DNA of 64,000 nucleotides from Paracoccaceae bacterium (lineage in GTDB: Bacteria; Pseudomonadota; Alphaproteobacteria; Rhodobacterales; Rhodobacteraceae). Location: contig JANQRL010000028.1 in the NCBI GenBank assembly GCA_028284605.1, forward strand, positions 1 through 64,000. Direction: 5' to 3'. A program made the translations under genes and the position numbers. This document shows positions 27,040 to 35,612 of this stretch, one piece after another. The notes under the pieces were generated by a model. It searched no databases. It saw only the letters and a program-made list of their open reading frames with translations, and had not been told where the DNA came from. The first letter of the stretch is position 1. Each line of letters opens with the position of its first letter.

Positions 27040-27131
27040 AAGGCGCGTCGACGCGCCTTAAGGAAGCGCCGTCGACGGCGCTTGGGGACGCGATCGCACG
27101 ATCGCGTAAACACGGCCCGTCGACGGGCCGT
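27040..27131. repeat. palindrome array C (four units) at the plsC 3' end
   Basis: Units: AAGGCGCGTCGACGCGCCTT (27040), AAGCGCCGTCGACGGCGCTT (27064), ACGCGATCGCACGATCGCGT with a mismatched centre (27088) and ACGGCCCGTCGACGGGCCGT (27112). All spacers are 4 nt. The array ends 5 nt from the plsC stop codon and lies between convergent pheT and plsC. Its module order is the inverse of array B. Confidence 0.92.
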
Positions 27132-27136
27132 CCCCG

Positions 27137-27898
27137 CTAACCGCCAGCCACCCGCGCCGCCCGCGCTGCCGGCGCGTCGAACCCCGCCTCCGCCATGAGC
27201 GCATCCGACGCCGCCTCCACATTGCGCTCCAGGCGCTCCATGAACGCCGTCTGCTCAAGGCCCGGCGGGATCGGGTCGAGGAACTCCACCACGGCATGGC
27301 CCGGCTTGCGGTAGATGCCCTTGCGGGGCCAGAACACCCCCACATTGCAGGCCGCCGGCACGCAGGTCTGGCCCAATTCCCGGTAGAGCACCGCCGTGCC
27401 GACTTTGTAGGGCCGGCGCGCATCCGGGGCGACCCGGGTGCCCTGAGGATAGATGATGAGCTGTCCGGCATGGGTCCGGCCGGCGCTCACATCGGCCACC
27501 ATCTTGCGGATCGCATCGGCCTTCCTGCCGCGATCCACCGGCACGCAGCCCAGCCGCAGGGCGTATTGGCCGAGGATCGGCGCCCAGATCAGCTCGCGCT
27601 TCATGATGAACTTTCCCCGCGGCAGAGCGCCGAAGATCAGGATGATGTCGAAGAAGGACTGGTGCTTGGCCGCGACCATCACCTCGTCCGTGGGCGGAGT
27701 GCCGCGGATTTCGGAGGTCAGCCCCACCATCCAGCGCGCCGTCCAGCGCACCCAGCGGCAATAGGTGTGGCACGCGGCGAAGGCGCCGCTGCGATGCACG
27801 ATGGCCCAGGGCAGGAACAGGATGGCAAGGGGCAGCATGGCGAAATACATCTGCCCCACGAAGAAGAGCGACCGCAGCCATTGGATCGCGTAGCTCAC
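27137..27898 (-). CDS. plsC: 1-acyl-sn-glycerol-3-phosphate acyltransferase
   Basis: Makes phosphatidic acid from lysophosphatidic acid and an acyl donor at the inner membrane. 253 residues. An N-terminal membrane segment (FFVGQMYFAMLPLAILFLP) precedes the catalytic KHQSFFD (HX4D motif) at about residue 79, then FIMKRELIWAPILG, and YPQGTR, a variant of the usual EGTR substrate-binding motif with Gln for Glu. The GTG start overlaps the ftsX stop (GTGA), so it is coupled to ftsE-ftsX. Confidence 0.93.
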   Translation of the reverse strand: MSYAIQWLRSLFFVGQMYFAMLPLAILFLPWAIVHRSGAFAACHTYCRWVRWTARWMVGLTSEIRGTPPTDEVMVAAKHQSFFDIILIFGALPRGKFIMKRELIWAPILGQYALRLGCVPVDRGRKADAIRKMVADVSAGRTHAGQLIIYPQGTRVAPDARRPYKVGTAVLYRELGQTCVPAACNVGVFWPRKGIYRKPGHAVVEFLDPIPPGLEQTAFMERLERNVEAASDALMAEAGFDAPAARAARVAGG

Positions 27899-28788
27899 CG
27901 TTCTTCCCCGAGCGAGCGGAATGCCGCGGCCCGGGTGGCGACGAAAGCGACGAGGGCGGCGAGCGGCGGGATCACGACAGGCCAGAGCCAGCCCGCGCCC
28001 TGAAAGCCGAGCCCGGTCAGGAACCCGCCGGCCACATCCGCCCGGGGCAGCAGCGCCACCGCAACGAGGCCCACAGCCGCCCCAACCGCCGCGCCGCCCA
28101 GCGCGCGCAGGGTGAAACGCCGCACAAAGGCGCGCGCGATATAGGCGTCCTGGGCGCCGACAAGCCGCAGCACCCGGATCACCTGGGCATTCGCGGCGAG
28201 CGCCGCCTGGGCGGCCAGGGTGATCATCGCCGCCGTCGCCGCCGCGATCAGCACCAGCGACAGCAGGCCCATGCTCCGCAGCCGTGTCGCCGCCTCCACC
28301 AGCGGCTCGCGCCAGCGCGTATGATCGTCAAGCACCGCGCCGGGGGCCTCGGCCTGGAGCCGGGCGCGCAGGCCGGTGGCATCGTAGCCCTCCGGCGTCT
28401 CCACGATCTCGATCAGTTGCGGAATCGGCAGCTCCTCCACCGGCAAGTCCGGCCCGAACCAGGGCGCCAGCAGTGCGCGCTGCTCCTCGGCGCTGAGCGG
28501 CGTGGCCGAGGCGACGCCGGGGGTGGTCGACAGGACTTCAAGGGCCGCCTGGGTCTGGCCGGCGAGCTGTTCCGGCGGGGCGGAGATGCGCAAGGTGGAG
28601 GTCTGCGCCAACTCGCTCGCCCAGCGGTCCGCGAGCCGCCCGGTGGCGAGCGACAGCGCCAGAGCAAAGACCGCCAAAAACGCCATCGCCGCGGCGGTGA
28701 AGACCGTGAGCCGCGCGGTGAACCCGGTCGGCGGCACCGCCCGGTCGGCCTGGGGGTCGCCGGCAAGCCAGGTCAGGACCCGGCTCAC
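27895..28788 (-). CDS. ftsX: cell division protein FtsX (ABC permease subunit)
   Basis: 297 residues, four TM segments. TM1 lies in LTVFTAAAMAFLAVFALAL. A periplasmic loop (about 55-175) contains PIPQLIEIVETPEGYD, typical of FtsX. The other TMs form the C-terminal FtsX domain (MGLLSLVLIAAATAAMITLAAQAAL). With FtsE it controls peptidoglycan hydrolases at the divisome. The GTG start overlaps the ftsE stop (GTGA). Confidence 0.92.
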   Translation of the reverse strand: MSRVLTWLAGDPQADRAVPPTGFTARLTVFTAAAMAFLAVFALALSLATGRLADRWASELAQTSTLRISAPPEQLAGQTQAALEVLSTTPGVASATPLSAEEQRALLAPWFGPDLPVEELPIPQLIEIVETPEGYDATGLRARLQAEAPGAVLDDHTRWREPLVEAATRLRSMGLLSLVLIAAATAAMITLAAQAALAANAQVIRVLRLVGAQDAYIARAFVRRFTLRALGGAAVGAAVGLVAVALLPRADVAGGFLTGLGFQGAGWLWPVVIPPLAALVAFVATRAAAFRSLGEER

Positions 28789-29459
28789 AGATCCGCCCCC
28801 GCCACCTGCAACTGTCGCCCCGCGATCCGCAGCACCCGCGCCTGTACTTCGGCCTTGGCGGCGCGGATCAGCCCCAGATCATGGGTCGCGATCAGCACCG
28901 CCTTGCCCATCCGATTGAGCTCTAAAAGCAGGCGCAGCAGGCGCTGGGACATCTCCCAGTCGATATTGCCGGTGGGCTCGTCGGCCAGGATCACCTCGGG
29001 CGACAGGATCACCGCCCGGGCCAGGGCCGCGCGCTGCCGCTCGCCCCCGGACAGTTCCGGCGGCAACTGCCCGGCCTGCTCGCCGAGCCCGACCCAGGCG
29101 ATCAGGTCGCTCAGGTCCTGCTCGCCCTCCCCCGCACGCCCCGCCACGGCCAGCGGCAGGGCGATATTCTCCGCCACCGGCAGATGGTCGAGGAACTCGC
29201 AATTCTGATGCACGACCCCGATCCGCCGCCGCGCCAGGGCGAGATCGTCCCGCCCGATCCCCCGCATGTCCGCCCCGAAGAGCCGCACCGTGCCGGAGGT
29301 GGCGGTCAACTCGCCATAGCAGAGCTTGAGGAGCGTGGTCTTGCCCGCGCCCGAGGGCCCGGTCAGAAAGTGGAACGAGCCCGGCGCAAGGGTCAGGTCG
29401 ACCCCGGAGAACAGCTCCGCTCCGCCATAGGAATAGGCGACGTTTTCGAGCTCGATCAC
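28785..29459 (-). CDS. ftsE: cell division ATP-binding protein FtsE
   Basis: ABC ATPase partner of FtsX. 224 residues. It begins VIELENVAYSYGGAELF; Walker A is GPSGAGKTT, the signature motif is LSGGERQRAALARA, and Walker B is VILADEPTGNID. The GTG at 29459 has AAGGA upstream and gives the standard FtsE start. First gene of the leftward ftsE-ftsX-plsC operon; divergent from the zinc-ribbon protein gene across about 205 bp. Confidence 0.95.
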   Translation of the reverse strand: MIELENVAYSYGGAELFSGVDLTLAPGSFHFLTGPSGAGKTTLLKLCYGELTATSGTVRLFGADMRGIGRDDLALARRRIGVVHQNCEFLDHLPVAENIALPLAVAGRAGEGEQDLSDLIAWVGLGEQAGQLPPELSGGERQRAALARAVILSPEVILADEPTGNIDWEMSQRLLRLLLELNRMGKAVLIATHDLGLIRAAKAEVQARVLRIAGRQLQVAGADL

Positions 29460-29665
29460 CGGCCGTCCTTTCCTGCCCGGGCCCTGCGTCAAGCCTTGCC
29501 CGGCGCCTTGCCTCGGCCCGTTCTGCCGAAATCGCCGGCGGGTTTCAATCGGAGCCGCTCCGGATCGGGCGTGCATTTTCTTTGCGATTGGCGCGCACGG
29601 CGTTAAGAAAGGGAAACAATGCAGGCAATTCCGCGCCGACTAGGGGTGGACGGGGCGACACCAAG

Positions 29666-30565
29666 ATGAGGCTGATCTGTCCGAATTGCGGGGCCACCTA
29701 CGAGGTCCCGGACGACGTCATTCCCGAAACCGGGCGCGACGTCCAGTGTTCGAGCTGCGGGCATACCTGGTTCGAGCGCCCCGGTGCCTCGGAAGCCGCC
29801 GAGCACGACGACGCTCCCGAGCCGGGTTCCACGCGGGAACCGGACCGGGCCGACGAACAGGCGCCCACCCCGGAACCGGCGACCGCTGCCGATCCGGCGC
29901 GGGAGGCGGCCGCGGAACCGGCGCGGGGCTCGGCCCCCGACATCGCCGCGGCGCCGACGCCGGACTCCGATTCGGTCGATGTTGCGGCATCCGAAGAGAG
30001 CGCGGACGAGCCGCAGGAGGACACCCCCCGCCGCCAGCCGCTCTCCCCCGAGGCGGCCGAGATCCTCCGCGAGGAGGTGGCCCGCGAACAAGCGGCGCGG
30101 CGCGGGGAGACGCTCGAAAGCCAGCCCGACCTGGGCCTGGAGGACCGGGCGGATACCGCACTTCCCCGCGAGCAGGAGGCGCGCCGCAACGTCGCACGAT
30201 TGCAAGGCGAGCCGGTCGCGCCGGTGCCGCCGGCCAGCGGTTCGCGCGGCGATCTCTTGCCGGATATCGACGAGATCAACTCGTCCCTGCGGCCGGACGG
30301 GGCCGAAGAGGCGCCGGACAGCCGTCTGACCGAGACCGAGCGCGCCGAGAAGGTCAAACGCCGCGGCTTCCGCATCGGGTTCTTCCTGGTCGGAGGGATC
30401 GCACTGATCGGCGCGCTGATCTACGCGCAGTCGGACCGGATCGCCGCCGCCGCCCCCAGTGTTGCGCCGACGCTGGACGCCTATGTCGCGCAGGTCGACG
30501 AGGCCCGGCTCTGGCTCGATCTGAGGATGCAGGCGCTCATCGCCGACGAGCCGGCGGCCGAGTAG
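29666..30565 (+). CDS. MJ0042-type zinc-ribbon protein with one TM segment
   Basis: 299 residues. The N-terminus MRLICPNCGATYEVPDDVIP, with CSSCGHTWF, forms the MJ0042/zinc_ribbon_4 motif (two CxxC pairs). A long acidic, Pro/Ala/Glu-rich region (about 45-220) is probably disordered. A single TM (GFFLVGGIALIGALIYAQ, about 238-255) is followed by a short conserved end with WLDLRMQAL. In relatives it is a membrane-tethered regulator of unknown function next to ftsE. A palindrome array (D) follows 68 nt after the stop. Confidence 0.88.
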   Translation: MRLICPNCGATYEVPDDVIPETGRDVQCSSCGHTWFERPGASEAAEHDDAPEPGSTREPDRADEQAPTPEPATAADPAREAAAEPARGSAPDIAAAPTPDSDSVDVAASEESADEPQEDTPRRQPLSPEAAEILREEVAREQAARRGETLESQPDLGLEDRADTALPREQEARRNVARLQGEPVAPVPPASGSRGDLLPDIDEINSSLRPDGAEEAPDSRLTETERAEKVKRRGFRIGFFLVGGIALIGALIYAQSDRIAAAAPSVAPTLDAYVAQVDEARLWLDLRMQALIADEPAAE

Positions 30566-30633
30566 AGCCGACCCCGGAGAAGGGACATGGTCGGATCGCG
30601 GCGGACTGGCGCCTGGATACCCTCGCCGGGCGG

Positions 30634-30748
30634 AAGGTGCATCGACGGGCCTTGGTAAGCGCCGTCGACGGCGCTTGAGGACGCCGCGTCGACGCGGCGT
30701 GAGACGCGCTTTCAAAAAGCGCGTGAGCACGGCCCGTCGACGGGCCGT
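30634..30748. repeat. palindrome array D (four units plus a decayed fifth)
   Basis: Units: a degenerate AAGGTGCATCGACGGGCCTT (30634), AAGCGCCGTCGACGGCGCTT (30657), ACGCCGCGTCGACGCGGCGT (30681), a 21-nt hairpin with arms ACGCGCTTT / AAAGCGCGT and loop CAA (30704-30724), and ACGGCCCGTCGACGGGCCGT (30729). Pitch about 24 bp. It lies between convergent zinc-ribbon and TIGR02302 genes. Confidence 0.9.
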
Positions 30749-30859
30749 CCCCGATCATTCCGCAGAGCGCCGTCCAACCCCCGCCGTCAAGCGCGCCATC
30801 GGCAGAACTCCGCCATCCGTGACGGGCCGGGCGGTCGGGAGCCGCCGCGAGATCCCGCC

Positions 30860-33493
30860 TCAGAACCGCTCCAGCAGCCGGCGCAGGTAGTCGAGTTCCA
30901 GGTCCGGCCGTTCGCGGTCGGCGGAGCGGTTGCGCAGTTCTTCGAGCAATTCCTCGGCCCGGCGATAGACATCCTCGCCCTGAAGCAGGTTCTGGTCGGT
31001 GCCGAACTGCCCGGTCTCGCCCAACTGCCGGCCGAGCGGGTCGCGCTGGGCCGGCGCCACCTGGCCGTCGGCATTGCCGGTCTGCTGGCCCTGCCCGGGC
31101 TGCTGTTCCTGGTTCTCCGCAAGCGCCTGGCCGAGATTGCGCAAACCCTCGCGGAGCGCGTCCATCGCCTCGGCCTGGCGGTCGATCGCCTCGGGCAGAT
31201 CGCCCTCGCGCAGGGCGTCCTCGGCCCCGTCCATGGCACGGCCGGCCTCCTCCAGCGCCCGGCGTGCCTCCTCCGCCGCCTCGCCGCCCAGATTGGGCAG
31301 GTTCTGGCGCTGGCGGTCGAGTTCCTGGCGCAGCGCCTGCTGCCGGTCGGCGAGGCTCTGGGCCGGGTCCTGTCCCTCGCCGCCCTGGCCGTTATCGCCC
31401 TGCTGGCCGTCCTGCCCCTCGCCGCCCTGACCGAGGCCCTGGCCCTGCCGCTCCCCGGGCTGGCCGGGCTGGCCCTGCTGGCCGGGCTGACCCTCCTGCC
31501 CCGGCTGGCCCTGTTGCTGGCCCGGATTGAACTGTTCCTGGAGGTCGCGGAACGCTTCGTCGTTGAGCCCTTGCTGGTCGCGCAGGGTCTGGCCGAGGTC
31601 CTGCATCGATTGCTGCCCCTGCCCCGGCTGGCCGGGCGCATTGGGGTCGAGCTCGACTGTCATATTCTCCATGAGCTGGTTGAGCTGCTCCATCAGCTCC
31701 ATCGCCTCGGCCATCCGGCCCTCTTCCATCAGCTCCTGAATGCGGTCCATCAGCGCCTGCAACTCGTCCTGGCTGAACTCGAAGCTCTCGTTCTGCCCGG
31801 TCTGCGGCTGGTCGGTGCCGTCCTCCATCGGTTCGGCCTGTTCGGCGAGCATCCGGGTGTACTCGTCCACCGCCTCGCGCAGCTCCTGCATCAGCTCGGC
31901 GATCTCCTCGTCGCTGGCGCCGTTGCGCATCGCCTCGGCGAGCCGCTCCTGCGCCCGCCTGAGCCGCTCGCGCGCATCGGCAAGGCTGCCCTCCTCAAGC
32001 TGCACGGCGAGGTCCCAGAGCGCCTCGGCGATCTCCGCCTGATCCTCGTCCGAGAGCCCGAACTCCGCCATCGTGTCGAGCCGCCGCAGGATCACCCGGA
32101 GCCGCAGGTAGCTCGTTTCGGAGCTGAAGAGGTCATCGGGCCGGTGCGAGACGGCGCTGAGGATTTGCACGACGCGCCGCGCATTGGCCTTGGACCAGAG
32201 CAGGTCGCGCCGCTGCTCGATCACCGCCCGTGCGACAGGCTGGAAGAAGCGGCGCCCGGGCAGGATCATCTCCACCGGTGCACTCTGGCCGGTCTGGCCG
32301 ATGGCATCGCTGGCCTCCAGCGTCAGCGTCACCGGCAGATTGGCGAAGGGATGCTGGCTCAGGTCCTCGATCAACGCCTCTTCGAATTCGGTGCGGTCGC
32401 CGGTGAACGGCATCGGCAGGTCGAGGATCAGCGCCCCGCGCGGGTCTGGATCGATGGTCAGGCCGTGGCGGCGGTCCACCTCCGTGAGATCGAGCGCGAT
32501 GGTCGCGGTGCCGCCGATCACCCCGTAATCGTCCGACGCGGTGAAGGGCTGGGACATCTCGCCCCTTGCATCGGCCTCGACCGGGCCCGCCACGGCGACC
32601 GTGGGTGCTGCGTCCTCGATCACCGTGATCTCCCAGGTCGCGCCCCCGGGCCCGTCGATGTCGAGCCGCCCGGTCCGCGCCACCTCGAAGCTCTGTTCCG
32701 AAGCGCCCGCGCTGTCGAGGTCCTCGGTGCGGCCGGAGACCGTCTCGGTCACCGTCAGCGCGCCCACTTCGCCGTAGAGCCTCAGCGTGATCGCACTGCC
32801 CACCGGCACCCGGAGCGGCCCGGGGGGGATGTCGTTGAGATAGAGCGAGGGCCGGCCGGCATAGGCCGGCGGCTCCACCCAGCCCTCCCAGACCGGCCCG
32901 GTGGCCAGCGCCTGGCCGCCGCCGGGCGTCATCTCACCCACCGATCCGACCCGCCAGATCGACCCGAAGAGGAGCGCGGCGGCAAAGAAGATCAGGGCGA
33001 GATAGCGCAGCCCGTAAGGATCGCGCCGGCTGACCCGCAGATCGGGCGGCACGGCGGTGGCCTCTTTCGTGCGCTCCGCCATCCGTGCCACATGGGCCCG
33101 CCACAGCGCCTCAGACCCCGCATCGCCCCGCCCGGTCGCCTGAGCATCGGTCAGGGCAGCAATCGGCCGCCCCGGCAGCGCCGCATCGACCCTCTCGACC
33201 GCCGCGACCCGCTGCGGCACCGCGAAGCGCCGGATACCGCGCCAGAGCGCCCAGCCCAGCCCGCCGACGGAGAGGACGATCCAGACCCAGACAAGCTCCA
33301 CCGGCAACGCGTCCTGCCAGCCGAAGACCAGGGGCGCGAGCGCCGCGAAAGCCACACTCCAGGCCGGCCAGAAGGCATGGGTGACGGCTTCGGCCAGCAG
33401 GCCGAGCCGGGTCAGGGCCACCGGGCGCCGCAGATGGGCCAGGGATCGCACTTGGTCGGTCAGATGCGCTCTCCGCTCTCGTGCCCCTGACAT
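30860..33493 (-). CDS. TIGR02302 (DUF4175) family membrane protein
   Basis: 877 residues. The N-terminal half has three TM segments (two near residues 40-90, AFWPAWSVAFAALAPLVFGW and VWIVLSVGGLGWALW; one near residue 165-185, LRYLALIFFAAALLFGSIW), followed by a large periplasmic-like part. The C-terminal third contains acidic/coiled segments (LMEEGRMAEAMELMEQLNQL), then a Gln/Gly/Pro-rich low-complexity stretch (about 650-710, for example GQPGQQGQPGQPGERQGQG), and a final helical region. It is widespread in alphaproteobacteria, function unknown. Start at ATG 33493, 7 nt after the lysA stop. Confidence 0.92.
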   Translation of the reverse strand: MSGARERRAHLTDQVRSLAHLRRPVALTRLGLLAEAVTHAFWPAWSVAFAALAPLVFGWQDALPVELVWVWIVLSVGGLGWALWRGIRRFAVPQRVAAVERVDAALPGRPIAALTDAQATGRGDAGSEALWRAHVARMAERTKEATAVPPDLRVSRRDPYGLRYLALIFFAAALLFGSIWRVGSVGEMTPGGGQALATGPVWEGWVEPPAYAGRPSLYLNDIPPGPLRVPVGSAITLRLYGEVGALTVTETVSGRTEDLDSAGASEQSFEVARTGRLDIDGPGGATWEITVIEDAAPTVAVAGPVEADARGEMSQPFTASDDYGVIGGTATIALDLTEVDRRHGLTIDPDPRGALILDLPMPFTGDRTEFEEALIEDLSQHPFANLPVTLTLEASDAIGQTGQSAPVEMILPGRRFFQPVARAVIEQRRDLLWSKANARRVVQILSAVSHRPDDLFSSETSYLRLRVILRRLDTMAEFGLSDEDQAEIAEALWDLAVQLEEGSLADARERLRRAQERLAEAMRNGASDEEIAELMQELREAVDEYTRMLAEQAEPMEDGTDQPQTGQNESFEFSQDELQALMDRIQELMEEGRMAEAMELMEQLNQLMENMTVELDPNAPGQPGQGQQSMQDLGQTLRDQQGLNDEAFRDLQEQFNPGQQQGQPGQEGQPGQQGQPGQPGERQGQGLGQGGEGQDGQQGDNGQGGEGQDPAQSLADRQQALRQELDRQRQNLPNLGGEAAEEARRALEEAGRAMDGAEDALREGDLPEAIDRQAEAMDALREGLRNLGQALAENQEQQPGQGQQTGNADGQVAPAQRDPLGRQLGETGQFGTDQNLLQGEDVYRRAEELLEELRNRSADRERPDLELDYLRRLLERF

Positions 33494-33500
33494 GGGGCTG

Positions 33501-34766
33501 TCAGAGCCATTCCGGAATGGTATCGCGCGCGATCATTTCGTCAAAGGTCGGACGTCGGCGAATAACCGCGAATTGATCGCCCTGGACGAGGACCTCCGGC
33601 ACCAGGGGGCGGGAATTGTACTCGCTCGCCATCACCGCGCCATAGGCCCCGGCGGAGCGGAAGGCGACCAGATCGCCCTCGGAAAGCGGCGGCATCATCC
33701 GGCCCTTGGCGAAAATGTCCCCGGTTTCGCAGACCGGCCCGACAATGTCGTAGGGCGCGCGTTCGACCCCCGGCGCCGGTTCCCGGACCGGGACGATATC
33801 GTGCCAGGCATCGTACATCGCCGGGCGAATGAGGTCGTTCATCGCCCCGTCGAGGATCAGAAAGTCCCGCGCCTCGCCGGATTTGAGGTAGATCACCGAG
33901 GTGAGCAGAAGGCCGGCATTGCCGGAGATCAGGCGCCCGGGCTCGATCTCCACCTCGCAGCCGAGATGCCCGACGGTGCGTTTGATCAGCGCGCCGTACT
34001 CGGTGGGCAGCGGCGGCACCTCGTTCGAGGCGGTATAGGGAATGCCGAGCCCGCCGCCGAGATCGAGCCGGTCGATCCTATGCCCGTCGGCGCGCAGCAC
34101 CTCGGTCAGCTCCGCCACCCGCCGATAGGCCGCCTCGAAGGGTGCCAGATCAGTGAGCTGGGAGCCGATATGGACATCGATCCCCACCACCTCGATCCCC
34201 GGCAGGCGCGCGGCCTCGGCATAGACCTCCCGGGCCCGCGAAATCGGGATGCCGAACTTGGTGTCGGCCTTGCCGGTAGCGATCTTTTCGTGGGTCCGGG
34301 CATCGACATCGGGATTGACCCGGAGCGTGATCGGCGCCACCGCCGACATCCCGGTGGCCACCTCCGACAGGCGCCGCAACTCCGGCTCGCTTTCCACATT
34401 GAACTGCCGGATACCGCCCTTGAGCGCCGCCCGCATCTCGTCCGCCGTCTTCCCAACCCCGGAAAACACGATCCGCTCTCCCGGCACCCCGGCAGCCCGG
34501 GCCCGCGCATATTCGCCGCCCGAGACCACATCCATCCCGGCCCCGGCCCCGGCCAGGAGCTTCAGAACCGCCAGATTCGACAGGCTCTTCATCGCGAAAC
34601 ACACGAGATGGTCGAGCCCATCGAGGGCCTCGTCAAAGAGCCGGAAATGCCGCAGGAGGGTCGCGGAGGAATAGACATAGACCGGCGTGCCCACCGCATC
34701 GGCGATCACGCTCAGCGGCACATCCTCGGCATGAAGCTGCCCGTCGCGATAAAGAAAGTGGTCCAT
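33501..34766 (-). CDS. lysA: diaminopimelate decarboxylase
   Basis: PLP enzyme for the last step of lysine synthesis. 421 residues. CFAMKSLSN holds the PLP lysine (about residue 59). It also shows VDVHIGSQL, LDLGGGLGIPY, EPGR and the C-terminal CETGDIFAKGR and AYGAVMASEYNSRP, standard group IV decarboxylase blocks. ATG 34766 gives MDHFLYRDGQLHAEDV. It is followed 7 nt downstream by the TIGR02302 gene. The upstream gap to the DUF2834 gene is 352 bp. Confidence 0.96.
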   Translation of the reverse strand: MDHFLYRDGQLHAEDVPLSVIADAVGTPVYVYSSATLLRHFRLFDEALDGLDHLVCFAMKSLSNLAVLKLLAGAGAGMDVVSGGEYARARAAGVPGERIVFSGVGKTADEMRAALKGGIRQFNVESEPELRRLSEVATGMSAVAPITLRVNPDVDARTHEKIATGKADTKFGIPISRAREVYAEAARLPGIEVVGIDVHIGSQLTDLAPFEAAYRRVAELTEVLRADGHRIDRLDLGGGLGIPYTASNEVPPLPTEYGALIKRTVGHLGCEVEIEPGRLISGNAGLLLTSVIYLKSGEARDFLILDGAMNDLIRPAMYDAWHDIVPVREPAPGVERAPYDIVGPVCETGDIFAKGRMMPPLSEGDLVAFRSAGAYGAVMASEYNSRPLVPEVLVQGDQFAVIRRRPTFDEMIARDTIPEWL

Positions 34767-35118
34767 CGAACCCTCCGGCCCCGCGACATAGCAGATTGGG
34801 TGGCGGCACCAACCCCGTGCCGCGCCCGGCCTTCTCATAGCCCGATCCGACCGCAACGGACCCGACATCCCGGAGGGACGCTCCCGCACCGGCAAATCCC
34901 GCAGCAGCAGAGACGGCGGCCCGCCGCCGCGCGGCGCCCGGCGACAGAGCAACGCGCCGCGGCACCAATCCTCTCCCGCACCCCCCGCTTTCTTTGGATC
35001 GAAAATATCCCCGCCGGAGGCTCCCGAACCGCACCACCGGCGCAAGGCCAGAAACGAGGCGATCACGGGACACTGGCGGAATAAGAGCGGCGCGGCAGCG
35101 CCTCAATTTGATCGCGCC
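34767..35118. other. 352-bp region between lysA and the DUF2834 gene, with a Rhodobacterales-like motif
   Basis: No gene seen. Positions 34987-35021 read, on the - strand, GCCTCCGGCGGGGATATTTT followed by CGATCCAAAGAAAGC. I recall very similar CTCCGGCGGGGATATTT sequences recurring between genes in Rhodobacteraceae genomes. The role is unknown. Confidence 0.45.
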
Positions 35119-35439
35119 TCACTCCGGGATCGGGCGCGAGCGCAGGAAGAGATAGAGCGGCAGCCCGCAACTCACCCCGATGCAGTAGATCGTCGGGATC
35201 GCAATGAGCCCGCCCCAGCGCCGCCGGGCGACGCATTCGGCGACGATCCAGATGGTCAGCGCCACCGCCGCGACGGTGAGGTCCCAAACGAGCCCGCTGG
35301 TCGCCGCGTTCACATGCCAGGCATCCACCATGCCCGGGATCGAAAACCCGTTCTCGCGGAACCAGCTCACGAAATAGTACATCGGGTGGATGGTGCCCCA
35401 GACCGCGAGCGCCAGATAGAGCATCCGCAGGGGCGACAT
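35119..35439 (-). CDS. DUF2834 family small membrane protein
   Basis: 106 residues, with three predicted TM segments: RMLYLALAVWGTIHPMYYF, LVWDLTVAAVALTIWIVAE and GLIAIPTIYCIGVSCGLPLYLFL. This pattern and the DFS-like WDLTVAA segment fit DUF2834, a conserved membrane family of unknown role. Its ATG (35439) overlaps the stop of the upstream lipoprotein gene as TGATG, so it is translationally coupled to it. Confidence 0.82.
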   Translation of the reverse strand: MSPLRMLYLALAVWGTIHPMYYFVSWFRENGFSIPGMVDAWHVNAATSGLVWDLTVAAVALTIWIVAECVARRRWGGLIAIPTIYCIGVSCGLPLYLFLRSRPIPE

Positions 35440-35612
35440 CAGCAGCCGACCCGAACCGAGACGGTGCCGTTCGTCGTCCCGACATTGCAGGTCGCACTGA
35501 GGCCCCCGGTGCCGACGCCGACACCGATATCGGCGGCAGGGCGAAACGGGGGACCGTCTGCGCCGCAGCCCGCGAGCAGCACCAACGCGACGATCAGCGA
35601 ACCTGCCTTCAC
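35439..35612 (-). CDS. small lipoprotein downstream of argH
   Basis: 57 residues, readable only by extending from a GTG start. The sequence begins [17 protein letters not shown], a signal peptide ending in the lipobox LAGC with the lipidated Cys at position 16. The mature part is about 42 residues, Gly/Val/Thr-rich, with two Cys residues ([10 protein letters not shown] and VRVGC). The GTG start overlaps the argH stop as GTGA, and the stop overlaps the DUF2834 start. Both overlaps and the codon bias make it a real gene despite its size. Its function is unknown. Confidence 0.82.
   Translation of the reverse strand: MKAGSLIVALVLLAGCGADGPPFRPAADIGVGVGTGGLSATCNVGTTNGTVSVRVGC

Noticed and set aside
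31514-33490. Open frame of 658 codons on the + strand opposite the TIGR02302 gene
   Set aside because: It mirrors a recognisable TIGR02302 protein on the other strand; His/Arg-rich composition typical of antisense frames in GC-rich DNA.
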